NCBI GenBank assembly: GCA_002708905.1
Contig: PAPM01000014.1
Location: 1-64,000, forward strand
DNA length: 64,000 nucleotides
Direction of reading: 5' to 3'
Origin: Pseudomonadales bacterium
GTDB taxonomy: Bacteria > Pseudomonadota > Gammaproteobacteria > Pseudomonadales > Ketobacteraceae
The first letter of the stretch is position 1. Every line of letters starts with the position of its first letter. The translations under genes were made by a program, and so were the position numbers. Below, piece by piece: positions 43,553 to 53,022 of the stretch. The notes beneath the pieces are model-generated. The model searched no databases. It was not told where the DNA came from and saw nothing but the letters and a program-made list of their open reading frames with translations.

Positions 43553-46360
43553 CTAACCACTACGTGGAGGAATTTTGAGTATCTGATCCGGGTATATCGT
43601 ATCGGACTGCAATCCATTCAATCTTTTCAGCGCTTCGACCGTTGTGCCATGCTTTTTGGATATCCCCCATAATGTATCACCCTTCACTACCCTGTGGTGC
43701 TCAACTTGTGGCAATGCTTCAGTCGACTCGCCCCCACCAGCAGCAGGGCCTCCAGTGCTACAATATGCAGGTTTCGGAAACTTGGCATCCCATTTCGATT
43801 TAACGGACTTGGCCCGAGCCAGTTGCCCCCTGCTCTTTTCGATATTTGCAATTATTCGATTTTTTAACGCATCAACATCATTCCTGGCTTCTTCATCCGA
43901 TGTAAAGAACGCCACTACTTTACCCACCGCCGCATCACCACTCAAGTAGCCATGAATACTTGCTAACGTTTCATCAATTTCTTCAATGGAGTGCAAGACG
44001 CGATCCACCACAATACTTGGGGTGCTGGCAGCACAGACTTTACCCCGATTAGCTTCAGCCCACTCCACTACAATACTATCCTGCCAATCGGATTCCGAGG
44101 GATGTCGCACGATCCGGTCCAATATAGGTAAAACCCTGCTTTCAACACTACCATTGCCGTTCCACACTTCCAGCATTTCTCGACCAACCTGCCGCACGGC
44201 TTCCACGGCCAATAATCCAGCCAGCTCGTGCACAGGGTGGGTAGGATCATCCTTGGCCACCTGGGTGTGGGATGGGTCAACTCCTATCTGAAATGTTCCC
44301 GCCTCCATGGCAGCAAGATCTTTATCTAATGCTACCTGGGCATCATTAAGGGATGCCGCCAGCCCCCGGATCATAAAGTACTGGGAAAAGTTAAGGATCT
44401 GTTTGATGTGCTCGGTAATCCAGTGAAAGCTTTTTTCGATAGCATCAGGAATTACTTGGTCCTTGATATACACAAAGACATCACGGGTACTCAACATAAC
44501 ATCGAAAGCATCGACGAACGTGGAGTCATTGCTGCCAGTGTTACCCACCTCATCCTGCTGGGCTCGATCCACATCCGCCAGCAATTCCCGGATCAGGATA
44601 TCCGAAAAGGTACGCTCTCCCGGCTTAGCTTTTTCCCAAGGTGTGATCTCAATACTGAAAAGATGTTCATTCAGGATAGGCAATACGCTGGCTGCCGTAT
44701 CCACCACCCCGAAGGTACCGGTCACAATGGGAATATAGCTGGCAAGCTGGTGACCTTTAACGCGGGTCCGGTCACTAAGTAACACATAGGATTCGTCGAG
44801 CCCTTTCCCCTCAAACAAATCCTTATAGTGATAACGGAAACCCGTAGGCTCTGCCACTTCATCAACCCAGGGAAATACCAGAGGTTCCACGGATTTGATC
44901 AGCGACACCTCGGCGAAATTTGTATGGGCAAAATAGTCTTCAAGGGTGTGCATCGCAGCACCAAAATCGATCTGCGCGCGCGGATTGTTCAGCCCGTCGC
45001 GAACACCAGCAAGTTTTAGTTGCTCAACAATATACTGATAGGATGTGGGATATCGATCACCCTCAATAGAATAGCTCTGATCGTGGCGAATATAATTTTT
45101 TAATCCGTAATGTCGATTAACATCGTGCAGCGGATGATCATCAGCTACACAACCAACAAATTTGCGGTAAAGCTCCTTATCTTGTCTACTCTTTCCTTCT
45201 GCGTCCTGCCCTACACCTTTCGGGTTATCGATGTGTTCTTCCGGTCGATACACACCCAACACGTCCGGGGTTATATGGATGTAGTCCCGTCTGAGTGTAT
45301 TGATGTGCCCTTGATAGTCATCAAGCTCCCGCTTGTTCTTGTCCTCATGGTGCAGAAATTCCTTGGCCGCCGCCAACTCAATCACCGTGGTAATGACTTC
45401 CACGGAGAGCGTGACCGGCCGTACCTGTTTGGTCCGATTGGTTATGAAGTTCATCAGTCGGTATTGGGACAGGTTGTCGTTGGTTTCGACCACTGCAGCT
45501 GACATAGGGCGAACAATCATGGGGTCTACCGCTTGGGAAAAGTCTCGGAGCCAGTTGCCCAAATACATAGTTCCTATGACCTTATCTAATTCCGGATCAC
45601 TCGCTATCACCCTTTTTAGCAAGGCCTCCATAGCCTGTTCTGTCACATCCTGATGTCCAAAAAGACCATGTGTTTTTAACTTTCCAGCCTTGAAAAACTC
45701 CAGATTTCCCACCCGATCTTCCGTTTGCTGACGCAGCTCACCCACATGTTGTTTCAGGGATTCGTTCACCTCAGAAAAATCCCAGACTATCTGTTGCGAA
45801 CTGCCATCAATGGTCACATCCGCAAAATATTGACTGCTCTGCTCCAACGGGTTGAGGGTATACATATCATAGGCGTAGCGGGCACCTTCATCGCCCTGGG
45901 CATCAGGCTCAGTGGTTTTGGCATAATGATTTCGCAGCAGGTAATCCAGATAGTGACCATACTCTTCGATCAACATGGTCATCAGCTCTCCGCGCATGGC
46001 GTTATCTTCCAACGCAGCCAGAGCCACATCTTCCAGCACGGTAATGATCTGGGTATCAGTGTTGAAGCTGGCTTTTGCGCCAGAAGGAACAAAGGGCTTA
46101 ACCTCGATTTTCGGCCTGAGAATATCGGCATTTGCCTGGGCATCAGCATACAGGTCGGCGTAAGCCTGAGACGGGATATCGGTGCCAAAGATGTCAATGT
46201 ACACCGCCATAAACACAGCCAGGCTGTCTTTGGTTGCGATTTTATGCAACTGGTCCGCTGCAAAATCACTGACCAGTTGAATATCCCGAGTCAAGACCAA
46301 CGTGTTGACGTTGTCGAATGCCACCAACAACGTTTTTGGTGCGCTGTTTTGTGTGCCCAT
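43553..46360 (-). CDS. HET-C domain type VI effector with C-terminal LysM
   Basis: 935 residues. The N-terminal region has an EEYGHYLD motif (132-139) resembling metal-binding EExGHxxD. The HET-C domain (about 225-560) has the diagnostic YLGNWLRDFSQ (267-276), DDHPLHDV and HTLEDYFAHTNFAE (471-484), which hold likely zinc ligands. A helical region follows. A LysM domain (about 887-931, VVKGDTLWGISKKHG) ends the protein. HET-C proteins are T6SS toxins in Pseudomonas relatives. It is downstream of vgrG in one operon, so VgrG delivery is likely. RBS GAGG upstream. Confidence 0.85.
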   Translation of the reverse strand: MGTQNSAPKTLLVAFDNVNTLVLTRDIQLVSDFAADQLHKIATKDSLAVFMAVYIDIFGTDIPSQAYADLYADAQANADILRPKIEVKPFVPSGAKASFNTDTQIITVLEDVALAALEDNAMRGELMTMLIEEYGHYLDYLLRNHYAKTTEPDAQGDEGARYAYDMYTLNPLEQSSQYFADVTIDGSSQQIVWDFSEVNESLKQHVGELRQQTEDRVGNLEFFKAGKLKTHGLFGHQDVTEQAMEALLKRVIASDPELDKVIGTMYLGNWLRDFSQAVDPMIVRPMSAAVVETNDNLSQYRLMNFITNRTKQVRPVTLSVEVITTVIELAAAKEFLHHEDKNKRELDDYQGHINTLRRDYIHITPDVLGVYRPEEHIDNPKGVGQDAEGKSRQDKELYRKFVGCVADDHPLHDVNRHYGLKNYIRHDQSYSIEGDRYPTSYQYIVEQLKLAGVRDGLNNPRAQIDFGAAMHTLEDYFAHTNFAEVSLIKSVEPLVFPWVDEVAEPTGFRYHYKDLFEGKGLDESYVLLSDRTRVKGHQLASYIPIVTGTFGVVDTAASVLPILNEHLFSIEITPWEKAKPGERTFSDILIRELLADVDRAQQDEVGNTGSNDSTFVDAFDVMLSTRDVFVYIKDQVIPDAIEKSFHWITEHIKQILNFSQYFMIRGLAASLNDAQVALDKDLAAMEAGTFQIGVDPSHTQVAKDDPTHPVHELAGLLAVEAVRQVGREMLEVWNGNGSVESRVLPILDRIVRHPSESDWQDSIVVEWAEANRGKVCAASTPSIVVDRVLHSIEEIDETLASIHGYLSGDAAVGKVVAFFTSDEEARNDVDALKNRIIANIEKSRGQLARAKSVKSKWDAKFPKPAYCSTGGPAAGGGESTEALPQVEHHRVVKGDTLWGISKKHGTTVEALKRLNGLQSDTIYPDQILKIPPRSG

Positions 46361-46388
46361 GGAATGATCCTCGTAAATAGGCCGGGGA

Positions 46389-47045
46389 CTAGCAGCCGTA
46401 CGCTTTTTCTACGGCGCGGTATAGGCTGTTGCCCAGCTGCCCGGTGATGGGTAAACCGTTGGCTTGCTCAAATGATTCGATACCGGCTTTGGTTTTCTTG
46501 CCGTAGATTCCATCGGCAACGCCGCAATCATGGCCCAAGCTGTTTAAGCGGGCCTGAATTCCGGAAACGGTATCCACCGGGTCCAGAAAACCCGGTTTAA
46601 TCAGGAAACGGTGGCTGGGTTCTTCGGAGCCAGGATTGGCGTAGACATCCAACGTCATTTCTTCAGGGCCGGGTGGATCAATGGTCAGCTCCACAATCCC
46701 GCTCTGACTACTGACGCGTTGCTGGGGCGTTCCACCCAGATTCATGACCACCGGTACCTTGGCCAGTTTTCTGCCAGCGGCATCGGTCAATCGAAACACC
46801 AATTTCTGCGGCTCCGGGGTTCTCACCACAAAGCGATGATTTGCGCCCGTTCGCACATAAGCGGTTTTTTGTTTGGGTTCAGGTACAAAAACCTCATCAC
46901 CTTCAAACAGAATATTCGGATTCGGGCGTTTTTTGCGAAATTGGATGTTTTCCGGATGATGATAAATATCGCGCCAATTGGCGATCTTGTATTGCTTGGC
47001 GATACGAGCCAGGTTTTCTCCGGGTTTTACAATATGGTTCGCCAT
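46389..47045 (-). CDS. LysM / peptidoglycan-binding protein between VgrG and effector
   Basis: 218 residues. N-terminal LysM-like module (HIVKPGENLARIAKQYKI ... NILFEGDEVFVP), a central beta domain and a C-terminal peptidoglycan-binding domain 1 (IQARLNSLGHDCGVADGIYGKKTKAGIESFEQ). No signal peptide, as expected for a T6SS accessory or chaperone-like protein loaded from the cytoplasm. Separated by 15 bases from vgrG and 28 from the effector. Confidence 0.85.
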   Translation of the reverse strand: MANHIVKPGENLARIAKQYKIANWRDIYHHPENIQFRKKRPNPNILFEGDEVFVPEPKQKTAYVRTGANHRFVVRTPEPQKLVFRLTDAAGRKLAKVPVVMNLGGTPQQRVSSQSGIVELTIDPPGPEEMTLDVYANPGSEEPSHRFLIKPGFLDPVDTVSGIQARLNSLGHDCGVADGIYGKKTKAGIESFEQANGLPITGQLGNSLYRAVEKAYGC

Positions 47046-47060
47046 AGGCTGTTATCACTC

Positions 47061-49352
47061 CTATTCCCAGGGATCACTTTCCGGGAAACTGACCTGGCAA
47101 TCCCCGGGGGGCATGCCCTGAATACGGGCGATACCCTGGGCATCGGTGGTGCCGGTATATTCCTTGCCATTCTTATCGGTCACCACGTATTTGGAATTCG
47201 CCAGTGGTTCACCGGCATCGGTTTCCAGTTTGATACTCACCCAGCTGTTTTCGGCTTCCAATTCTGCTGCAGTGACAGTTGTGGCCCGCCCAGACACCGC
47301 CACCCGCTGTAAAGGCTGCTCCAGATTGGCATTCCCCCCCAGCACCGACTGGGTACTTACCACCTTTTGCACCACTGGTGGTGTGTTGGGCATGGCCGGG
47401 CTGCTGGCGTTACCAGGCTTGTCACCCGGGTCTGCAGGTTTTGGCTTTTGCGGCGGCGTAATCACCGCCGGTTTGCCGGGGGTCGCCGCGCCACCGGTAT
47501 TGATGCGTACCATTGGCCCTTTGATGGTAACGCCACTGGGGTCCAGCTTGACCAGGCCACCACCGGCTTTCAGAGTCAGCTCCACCCCGGCCTGAATTAC
47601 TAGCGACATCCCTGCCTTCAGCACAATATCCTGGCCCGCCTGCTCAACATGGGAACCGGATATTTTTAGCTGCGCGGCCTGCCCCACATTCTGTGACAGG
47701 TTCGTGCCGACCTTGAGATTGTGGTTCTGCTTGATGGTGGTGTGCTGGTCGGCACCGACCTCCTGATTGAGGTTATTACCGACTGTGGTGTGTTGCTCGT
47801 TGCCCACCCATTCCTTCCAGTCATTACGTACATATAGATCCAAATCTTTTTCTGCGTGCAGGTAGATCTGCTCCTGGCCTTTTTTATCCTCCAGACGTAG
47901 CTCGTTAAAACCACCACCACCGGGGCTGCTGTAACTTTTGAACGTGGTTATGGTTTTGTTGGCGGGCAGATCATAGGGCGAGGCATTGATACCGTTGTAG
48001 ACCGTGCCCGTCACCAAGGGACGATCCGGATTGCCCTCCAGAAAGGACACAATGACTTCCTGGCCGATACGAGGAATGACCATGGCTCCCCACTGGTTGC
48101 CTGCCATTCCCTGACTGACCCGTAACCAACAGCTGCTGGTCTCGTTGTATTGCCCTTCCCGATCCCAGTGGAACTGCACTTTTACCCGGCCGTATTGGTC
48201 GGTGTAGATTTCCTCTCCGGCCGGACCGGTAACAAACGCCGTTTGCGTACCTTCTACGCGAGGTGGTGGGGTCTCCGCCATGGGTCGAAAGGGTAAATCC
48301 GACGGCATGGCCTGGAACACCACACTGAAGCGGCTGCCCTCATTGCTGGCACCTTCACCCAGGGATTGCGGTTGCCGCCCCTGCACGTGCACCGACATTA
48401 AAATGGATTCTGCATTCAGATCCTGACGGGGATGATCCTTGACCGAGAACCTGCAGCCCGGCCACAGCCGGGGGCAATCGGCTTCACCCTCCACGCGTTG
48501 ACGCCGGGCCTGATGGGCTTCCAGCTGCAGTCTGGCGTAGCGGGCACCCTGGGATGGTTCATTAAAATTGCCGCGGTAATGGTATTGCTCCAGCCCTGTG
48601 TATTCACCACTTTGTTCACTTTTATCCAGCCGCAGCTTGGTCTTTTCGAAAAAATAGTCCCGCAATGACACCTTGCCCGGCTGAATGCTCGCGCGGGCGT
48701 GCAGCTCGTAGATGGATTCCTGATCCGACACCATGCCGGTGCGCTCTTTAAACCGCACAGCGGTTTCACCATCGATGGGCTTGAAACGGCCGTTGTGATC
48801 GCTGATCACCAGCACATGACGATCGAACTGGTGCTCGAAGAAATAGTAGATGCCCTCTTCTTCCATCAAGCGACTGATAAAATGGTAATCCGTTTCTCCA
48901 TATTGGGTGCAGTATTCCCGCGCCGGGTAAGGGGAGGATAAATCCAGGCTCACATCCTCGCCCTGGATACCCGCCTCCTTCAGCACCTGCCTGATGATGT
49001 CGGGCACACTTTTCTGCTGAAAAATACGCAGATTGCTGCGATAGAGCAGAAACTCCAGTTTGGGTACCAGGGTGACGGTGTAAAGGGTGAACTGGTTACC
49101 GGTTTCCCCCTGGCGGATCTGCTGGATTTCACCGTGCAGATACTGTGGATAACGTTCATCGAACAGGGTTAAGAGGCCATTCTTGCCAACCAGCGTTTCC
49201 AGCGCCAGGGCGTTATTTTCGCAGGCCAGCTCCACTTCACAGTGAAACAGGTCGGAAACCGCCGCTTTTATGTCGAATCCCACCACGCGCAGGGTCTCCG
49301 ACAAGCTGGGAATTTGGAATAAAAAGCGAGTCACATTGGCAGGTACGGTCAT
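47061..49352 (-). CDS. vgrG: Type VI secretion spike protein VgrG with C-terminal extension
   Basis: 763 residues. A gp27-like base (starts TRFLFQIPSLSETLRVVGFDI; QYGETDYHFISRLMEEEGIYYFFEH) is followed by the gp5-like region (GEEIYTDQYGRVKVQFHWDREG, PRIGQEVIVSFLEGNPDRPLV). Next are beta-prism repeats (HTTVGNNLNQEVG and similar) and, after a proline-rich linker, a C-terminal ~110-residue beta-sandwich-like extension (WVSIKLETDAGEPLANSKYVV). The extension probably docks cargo. No tss structural genes are in the window, so this is an orphan island. Confidence 0.95.
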   Translation of the reverse strand: MTVPANVTRFLFQIPSLSETLRVVGFDIKAAVSDLFHCEVELACENNALALETLVGKNGLLTLFDERYPQYLHGEIQQIRQGETGNQFTLYTVTLVPKLEFLLYRSNLRIFQQKSVPDIIRQVLKEAGIQGEDVSLDLSSPYPAREYCTQYGETDYHFISRLMEEEGIYYFFEHQFDRHVLVISDHNGRFKPIDGETAVRFKERTGMVSDQESIYELHARASIQPGKVSLRDYFFEKTKLRLDKSEQSGEYTGLEQYHYRGNFNEPSQGARYARLQLEAHQARRQRVEGEADCPRLWPGCRFSVKDHPRQDLNAESILMSVHVQGRQPQSLGEGASNEGSRFSVVFQAMPSDLPFRPMAETPPPRVEGTQTAFVTGPAGEEIYTDQYGRVKVQFHWDREGQYNETSSCWLRVSQGMAGNQWGAMVIPRIGQEVIVSFLEGNPDRPLVTGTVYNGINASPYDLPANKTITTFKSYSSPGGGGFNELRLEDKKGQEQIYLHAEKDLDLYVRNDWKEWVGNEQHTTVGNNLNQEVGADQHTTIKQNHNLKVGTNLSQNVGQAAQLKISGSHVEQAGQDIVLKAGMSLVIQAGVELTLKAGGGLVKLDPSGVTIKGPMVRINTGGAATPGKPAVITPPQKPKPADPGDKPGNASSPAMPNTPPVVQKVVSTQSVLGGNANLEQPLQRVAVSGRATTVTAAELEAENSWVSIKLETDAGEPLANSKYVVTDKNGKEYTGTTDAQGIARIQGMPPGDCQVSFPESDPWE

Positions 49353-49443
49353 GGGGTCAGCACTTGGGTTTTGTTAGCCTAGCGTCATACGGAATATCCG
49401 CGCTCTAGATAAAGACAGCGCCCTAACAAAGATCGAGGCCCAA

Positions 49444-50184
49444 ATGACCGATTACCGTGATGAAGCCATCGCCCCCGAAACCAGCATTGAGGAATTCCGC
49501 AAGATCGTGGAAAGCCGGCGTTCTGTGCGCCGTTTTACCGATGCCCCGGTGCCGGAGGAAGTGGTAGAGGACTGCCTGGACCTGGCCATGCTGGCGCCCA
49601 ACTCGTCCAATCTGCAACCCTGGGAGTTCTATGTAGTACGGGACCCCGCCGTGCGTGCCAAACTGGCGGAAGCCTGCCTGGGCCAAAACGCCGCCACCAC
49701 GGCCCAGGTGTTGATTCCCATCATTGCCCGACCGGACACCTGGAAGCAGAACAGTCTGCGGAACCTGGAGTTCTGGCCGGAGGAAACGATGCCCAGCATC
49801 ATCAAACGGTATTATTCCAAGATCGCCCTGTTCCATTACAACCCAGGGCCGCTGGGATCGTTGGGGTTGGCGAAGAAGGCCCTGGGACTGGTGCTGGGGT
49901 TGAAACGAGCCATCCCCCGTGGGCCCTACGGCATCAACGAAATGAGAACCTGGGCGGTGAAATCTACCGCCCTGGCGGCGGAAAACATGATGCTGGCGTT
50001 CCGCGCCCATGGTTACGACACCTGCCCCATGGAGGGCTTTGACGAGCGCAGGGTGCGCAAGATCCTGAACCTGCCCTCTGATGCTATCGTCACCATGATT
50101 TTAGGTGTAGGCAAGCGAGCCGAAAACGGCATTTATCACCGCCGCTACCGTTTTCCCCGGGAGGAGTTCATTCATCGGATCTAG
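49444..50184 (+). CDS. Nitroreductase family protein
   Basis: 246 residues. FMN-binding ESRRSVRRFTDAPVPEEVV and LAPNSSNLQPWEFYVV start the domain; ALAAENMMLAFRAHGYDTCPMEGFD is the second flavin contact. Typical oxygen-insensitive nitroreductase fold. Longer central insert than the shortest members. Divergent from vgrG. Confidence 0.92.
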   Translation: MTDYRDEAIAPETSIEEFRKIVESRRSVRRFTDAPVPEEVVEDCLDLAMLAPNSSNLQPWEFYVVRDPAVRAKLAEACLGQNAATTAQVLIPIIARPDTWKQNSLRNLEFWPEETMPSIIKRYYSKIALFHYNPGPLGSLGLAKKALGLVLGLKRAIPRGPYGINEMRTWAVKSTALAAENMMLAFRAHGYDTCPMEGFDERRVRKILNLPSDAIVTMILGVGKRAENGIYHRRYRFPREEFIHRI

Positions 50185-50206
50185 GAATGCTTTCTGGAAC
50201 GAAAAA

Positions 50207-50226
50207 GGCCGCGCTTACGCGCGGCC
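50207..50226. terminator. Terminator between nitroreductase and GMC oxidoreductase genes
   Basis: GGCCGCGC-TTAC-GCGCGGCC. On the minus strand it is followed by five T, so it chiefly ends the GMC gene; on the + strand the downstream T content is weaker. Confidence 0.85.
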
Positions 50227-50251
50227 CTGTTGTTTTAACTCTATTGTTGTT

Positions 50252-51853
50252 TTAGCAATGCTGGGTAACACGACCGGTGGAAATCAGTTCCTCCATAATG
50301 CGTTCAGCGTTCGCCGCAATGGTCAATGAGGGGTTGGCGCAAGCGGTTGAACCGGGCATCAGTGCACCATCTACTACGAAAAGATCGCTCAAGCCTTCAA
50401 GCTCACCCTGGTAGTCACAGGCCTGCCCCATCACCGCACCGCCCAGTGGATGCCAGATGGCAGACTGCAGGTAATCGCCGGGAATAATGCCGTTTTCCAC
50501 ATAAGGCAGTTTCGCCAGGCTGTACAGGTGAGCTTGCTCATCAGGAAGATTCGCCGCTTTCGGCCAGTTGGCATAAGGACGATCGTTGGCGGAATCCCAA
50601 GTCATTTCACCCAGCTGTGTCGGCACGCTCATGGCGGCTTGCAACTGCAGGGAAATATAGTCCGGCTGACCGGCATTAATGTTCGCTGGGGAATGCATAA
50701 AGCCCACTGGTTTTATTGGGTTAGCTCGATCGTGCGCTGCGATACAGGGCGGACCACCCTGGATAGGCCCAATGGTGGTTGGATCATACACCATACGCCC
50801 CATCAGCTCGTCACCATTGCCGCCCCAGTGTTTACCCACCTGACTGTTACTGAAAGGCAGATCGCCCAGGGCATTGGCTTTCAGTAAGATTTTTGAAGTA
50901 TTGATGGAACCCGCTGCCATAAAGACATATTTACACTTGATGATGTTGCGTTTGATGATCTCGCCGTGAATGTCTAACACGTCGCAAACTACACGATATT
51001 GATTACGACCGTTCCCCTTCTTCTCAATCGTGTTGACGTTGTGCAACGTCATGACTGTTACGTTACCGGTATCAACCGCTTGTGCGATATAGTTTTTATC
51101 CAGTGTGTTTTTGGCACCACTGTTACAGCCGTAAACGTACTCACCAATAGACGCAGCCGGAGCCAACTCACCTTCAATCTCACGCCGGATAGTATTCCAG
51201 TCAAAGCCCACATGACTGCGGGTTACGGTCATGCCTACCGCTTCTGCGGCAGCAATAAATGCTTTGTGACCGCCGTAATTAAAGTTATTAAGAATATCTT
51301 CAGGAATCGAACCGCCGCTCACCAAATCCAACACCCTGGGATAATAAGTGCTGTCGAATGCGTGGTAATCCAGATAGGGAAAGACCTGTTCAAACACATC
51401 CTGCTGCGGTTGCAGCAACACACCACCATACACCAATGACCCGCCACCCAGGCCGGCACCGCATTGCGAAATTGTGGTATCGCCGCGGACCCGCTCAATC
51501 AAACCGGTGTAACGTTCAATAGGAATTTGCCCGGTATTGGCATCCACTGTATCCAGCCATGTGGTACGGGGATCACCTATATAGCTACTGGCTACCGTTG
51601 GAAACGTTTCAGGCCCTTTGTAGGACCAGTTTTGACCACGCTCAACCAGGATGGTATCGATACCGGCCTCACCTAATCTGAGCGATGCCACCGAACCACC
51701 AAAACCGGAGCCGATCACCACTGCGGTGGTTTTCATTTTATAAGTGGGGATACCATCTTTCGCGTGCAGGAATTGGCTATTCAATCCTGCGCCAGCCGCC
51801 GCACCCAGTATAGCGCTCGACTTAATAAACTTACGACGATTTAATTTTTTCAT
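50252..51853 (-). CDS. Tat-exported GMC oxidoreductase, cholesterol-oxidase-like
   Basis: 533 residues. Twin-arginine signal NRRKFIKSSAILGAAAGAG (about 5-23), FAD-binding VIGSGFGGSVASLRL (G48, G50, G53), ERGQNW after the second strand, and the C-terminal WHPLGGAVMG and NPSLTIAANAE that hold the catalytic histidine and asparagine of class I cholesterol oxidases. It would oxidise a 3-hydroxysteroid or other bulky alcohol in the periplasm or outside the cell. Substrate is inferred from the family. Confidence 0.88.
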   Translation of the reverse strand: MKKLNRRKFIKSSAILGAAAGAGLNSQFLHAKDGIPTYKMKTTAVVIGSGFGGSVASLRLGEAGIDTILVERGQNWSYKGPETFPTVASSYIGDPRTTWLDTVDANTGQIPIERYTGLIERVRGDTTISQCGAGLGGGSLVYGGVLLQPQQDVFEQVFPYLDYHAFDSTYYPRVLDLVSGGSIPEDILNNFNYGGHKAFIAAAEAVGMTVTRSHVGFDWNTIRREIEGELAPAASIGEYVYGCNSGAKNTLDKNYIAQAVDTGNVTVMTLHNVNTIEKKGNGRNQYRVVCDVLDIHGEIIKRNIIKCKYVFMAAGSINTSKILLKANALGDLPFSNSQVGKHWGGNGDELMGRMVYDPTTIGPIQGGPPCIAAHDRANPIKPVGFMHSPANINAGQPDYISLQLQAAMSVPTQLGEMTWDSANDRPYANWPKAANLPDEQAHLYSLAKLPYVENGIIPGDYLQSAIWHPLGGAVMGQACDYQGELEGLSDLFVVDGALMPGSTACANPSLTIAANAERIMEELISTGRVTQHC

Positions 51854-52357
51854 AAGTTAACCCAATTTTGTAAGCAACGATAATGCACAAAAACGTTACC
51901 AATTTTCGGAGGTACACAGACTTAACATACTGAGTGAACTTCCCTGCTCAGCCTCAACTCCAAAAATACAAAAACAACAGTGTTATTCTTATACCAGTCA
52001 AAAATTGCAACACGCCGATGAGCTTTTGTTTTATAAATTAACAACGTGGCTTGCCTTGAAGCTTCCAACAAAAAGCAGACATAACCGGTCGTAAATTCAG
52101 CATAGCAGCCAGAAAAAATATTTTATTAAACCTGCCGGCAGCAGGTTATTCCGTTAACAATAAATCAGTCGTTTTAACCAGCTCTATCTCTCCCCTAAAA
52201 TCCTGGAATATCGGCAAAACCTCCCACACAACGCTGTACAAAAAGGCTGAACAATTTGTCTGAAATGCACTCCGGTTACTTTGTCAAAAATTGTATCCAC
52301 AGATGCGGGTCAATTGCGCAGGAAACCATGCATAAATGCCCCTTGCCAAAATAAACC
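51854..52357. other. Non-coding gap upstream of the GMC and tetR genes
   Basis: About 500 bases of A/T-rich sequence with no credible gene. The one clear structure is a perfect palindrome AACCTGC-CGGCA-GCAGGTT (52129-52147), which could be an operator for the divergent genes or a hairpin. No repeats or tRNA were seen. Confidence 0.5.
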
Positions 52358-52370
52358 AACCGGTCTAGTA
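52358..52370. promoter_or_regulatory. Candidate TetR operator before tetR
   Basis: AACCGGTCTAGTA lies just before the tetR ATG (52379) and shares GGTCTA with the palindrome at 52977-52988. Confidence 0.5.
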
Positions 52371-52378
52371 TCTGACCC

Positions 52379-52954
52379 ATGAGCAGCAAGGGCCAACAGA
52401 CACAGGAAAAGATTCTTTCCGCCACCCTGGATTTGATCGAACGGCAGGGCTTTCACAGCACCGGCCTGCAACAGATCATCAAAGCCAGCGGCGCGCCGAA
52501 AGGCTCACTCTATTTCCATTTCCCCGAGGGTAAGGACCAGATCGTGTCCTGCGCCCTGCAGCAGGGTTCTGAATTCATCAATGCCATGATCAACCATGCC
52601 TTTACCCTGGCCGATAACCCGTCCCAAAGTGTCGGCTGGCTGTTCGATGGATTGGCCCGCCGCCTGCTGGATTCAAACTATGAAAAAGGCTGCCCGGTGG
52701 CGACCACCGCCCTGGAGGCCGGTGACGCCCACCCTCAGGTACGGGATGCCTGTGCCCAGGCCTATGATCTGTGGCAAGACAGCATCGCCAGGGGGCTGTG
52801 TCAGAAAGGCATACCCGAGGAGCAGGCGGTTTATGAGGCGCCCCTGATTCTGTCCATACTGGAAGGGGCGCTGATGATGGCCAAGGTCCGGCGTTCACGG
52901 CAGCCCCTTGATCAGGCCAGGGATGCCCTGCTGGCCCGCTTTCCATCGGGGTAA
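52379..52954 (+). CDS. TetR family transcriptional regulator (YxaF/LmrA type)
   Basis: 191 residues. HTH in RQGFHSTGLQQIIKASGAPKGSLYFHFPEGKDQI, the YxaF/LmrA subgroup pattern, followed by a helical ligand domain with conserved YEKGCPVATTALE, whose cysteine could be redox or ligand related. Operator-like GGTCTA boxes flank the gene, so it likely represses itself and the next gene. Confidence 0.92.
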   Translation: MSSKGQQTQEKILSATLDLIERQGFHSTGLQQIIKASGAPKGSLYFHFPEGKDQIVSCALQQGSEFINAMINHAFTLADNPSQSVGWLFDGLARRLLDSNYEKGCPVATTALEAGDAHPQVRDACAQAYDLWQDSIARGLCQKGIPEEQAVYEAPLILSILEGALMMAKVRRSRQPLDQARDALLARFPSG

Positions 52955-52976
52955 AAAATTTTGCTTCGGCAATATA

Positions 52977-52988
52977 TAGACTGGTCTA
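52977..52988. promoter_or_regulatory. TetR operator palindrome upstream of the SDR gene
   Basis: TAGAC-TG-GTCTA, perfect 5-bp arms, 35 bases before the SDR ATG. Similar to NemR-type boxes. Confidence 0.6.
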
Positions 52989-53022
52989 TTACCGAATATA
53001 CTCAGAGACAAGGAGATCAACA

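Noticed and set aside
43553-46447. Several plus-strand frames of 100-240 codons opposite the HET-C gene
   Set aside because: They are antisense shadows of a long, well-supported gene with clear domains and a ribosome site.
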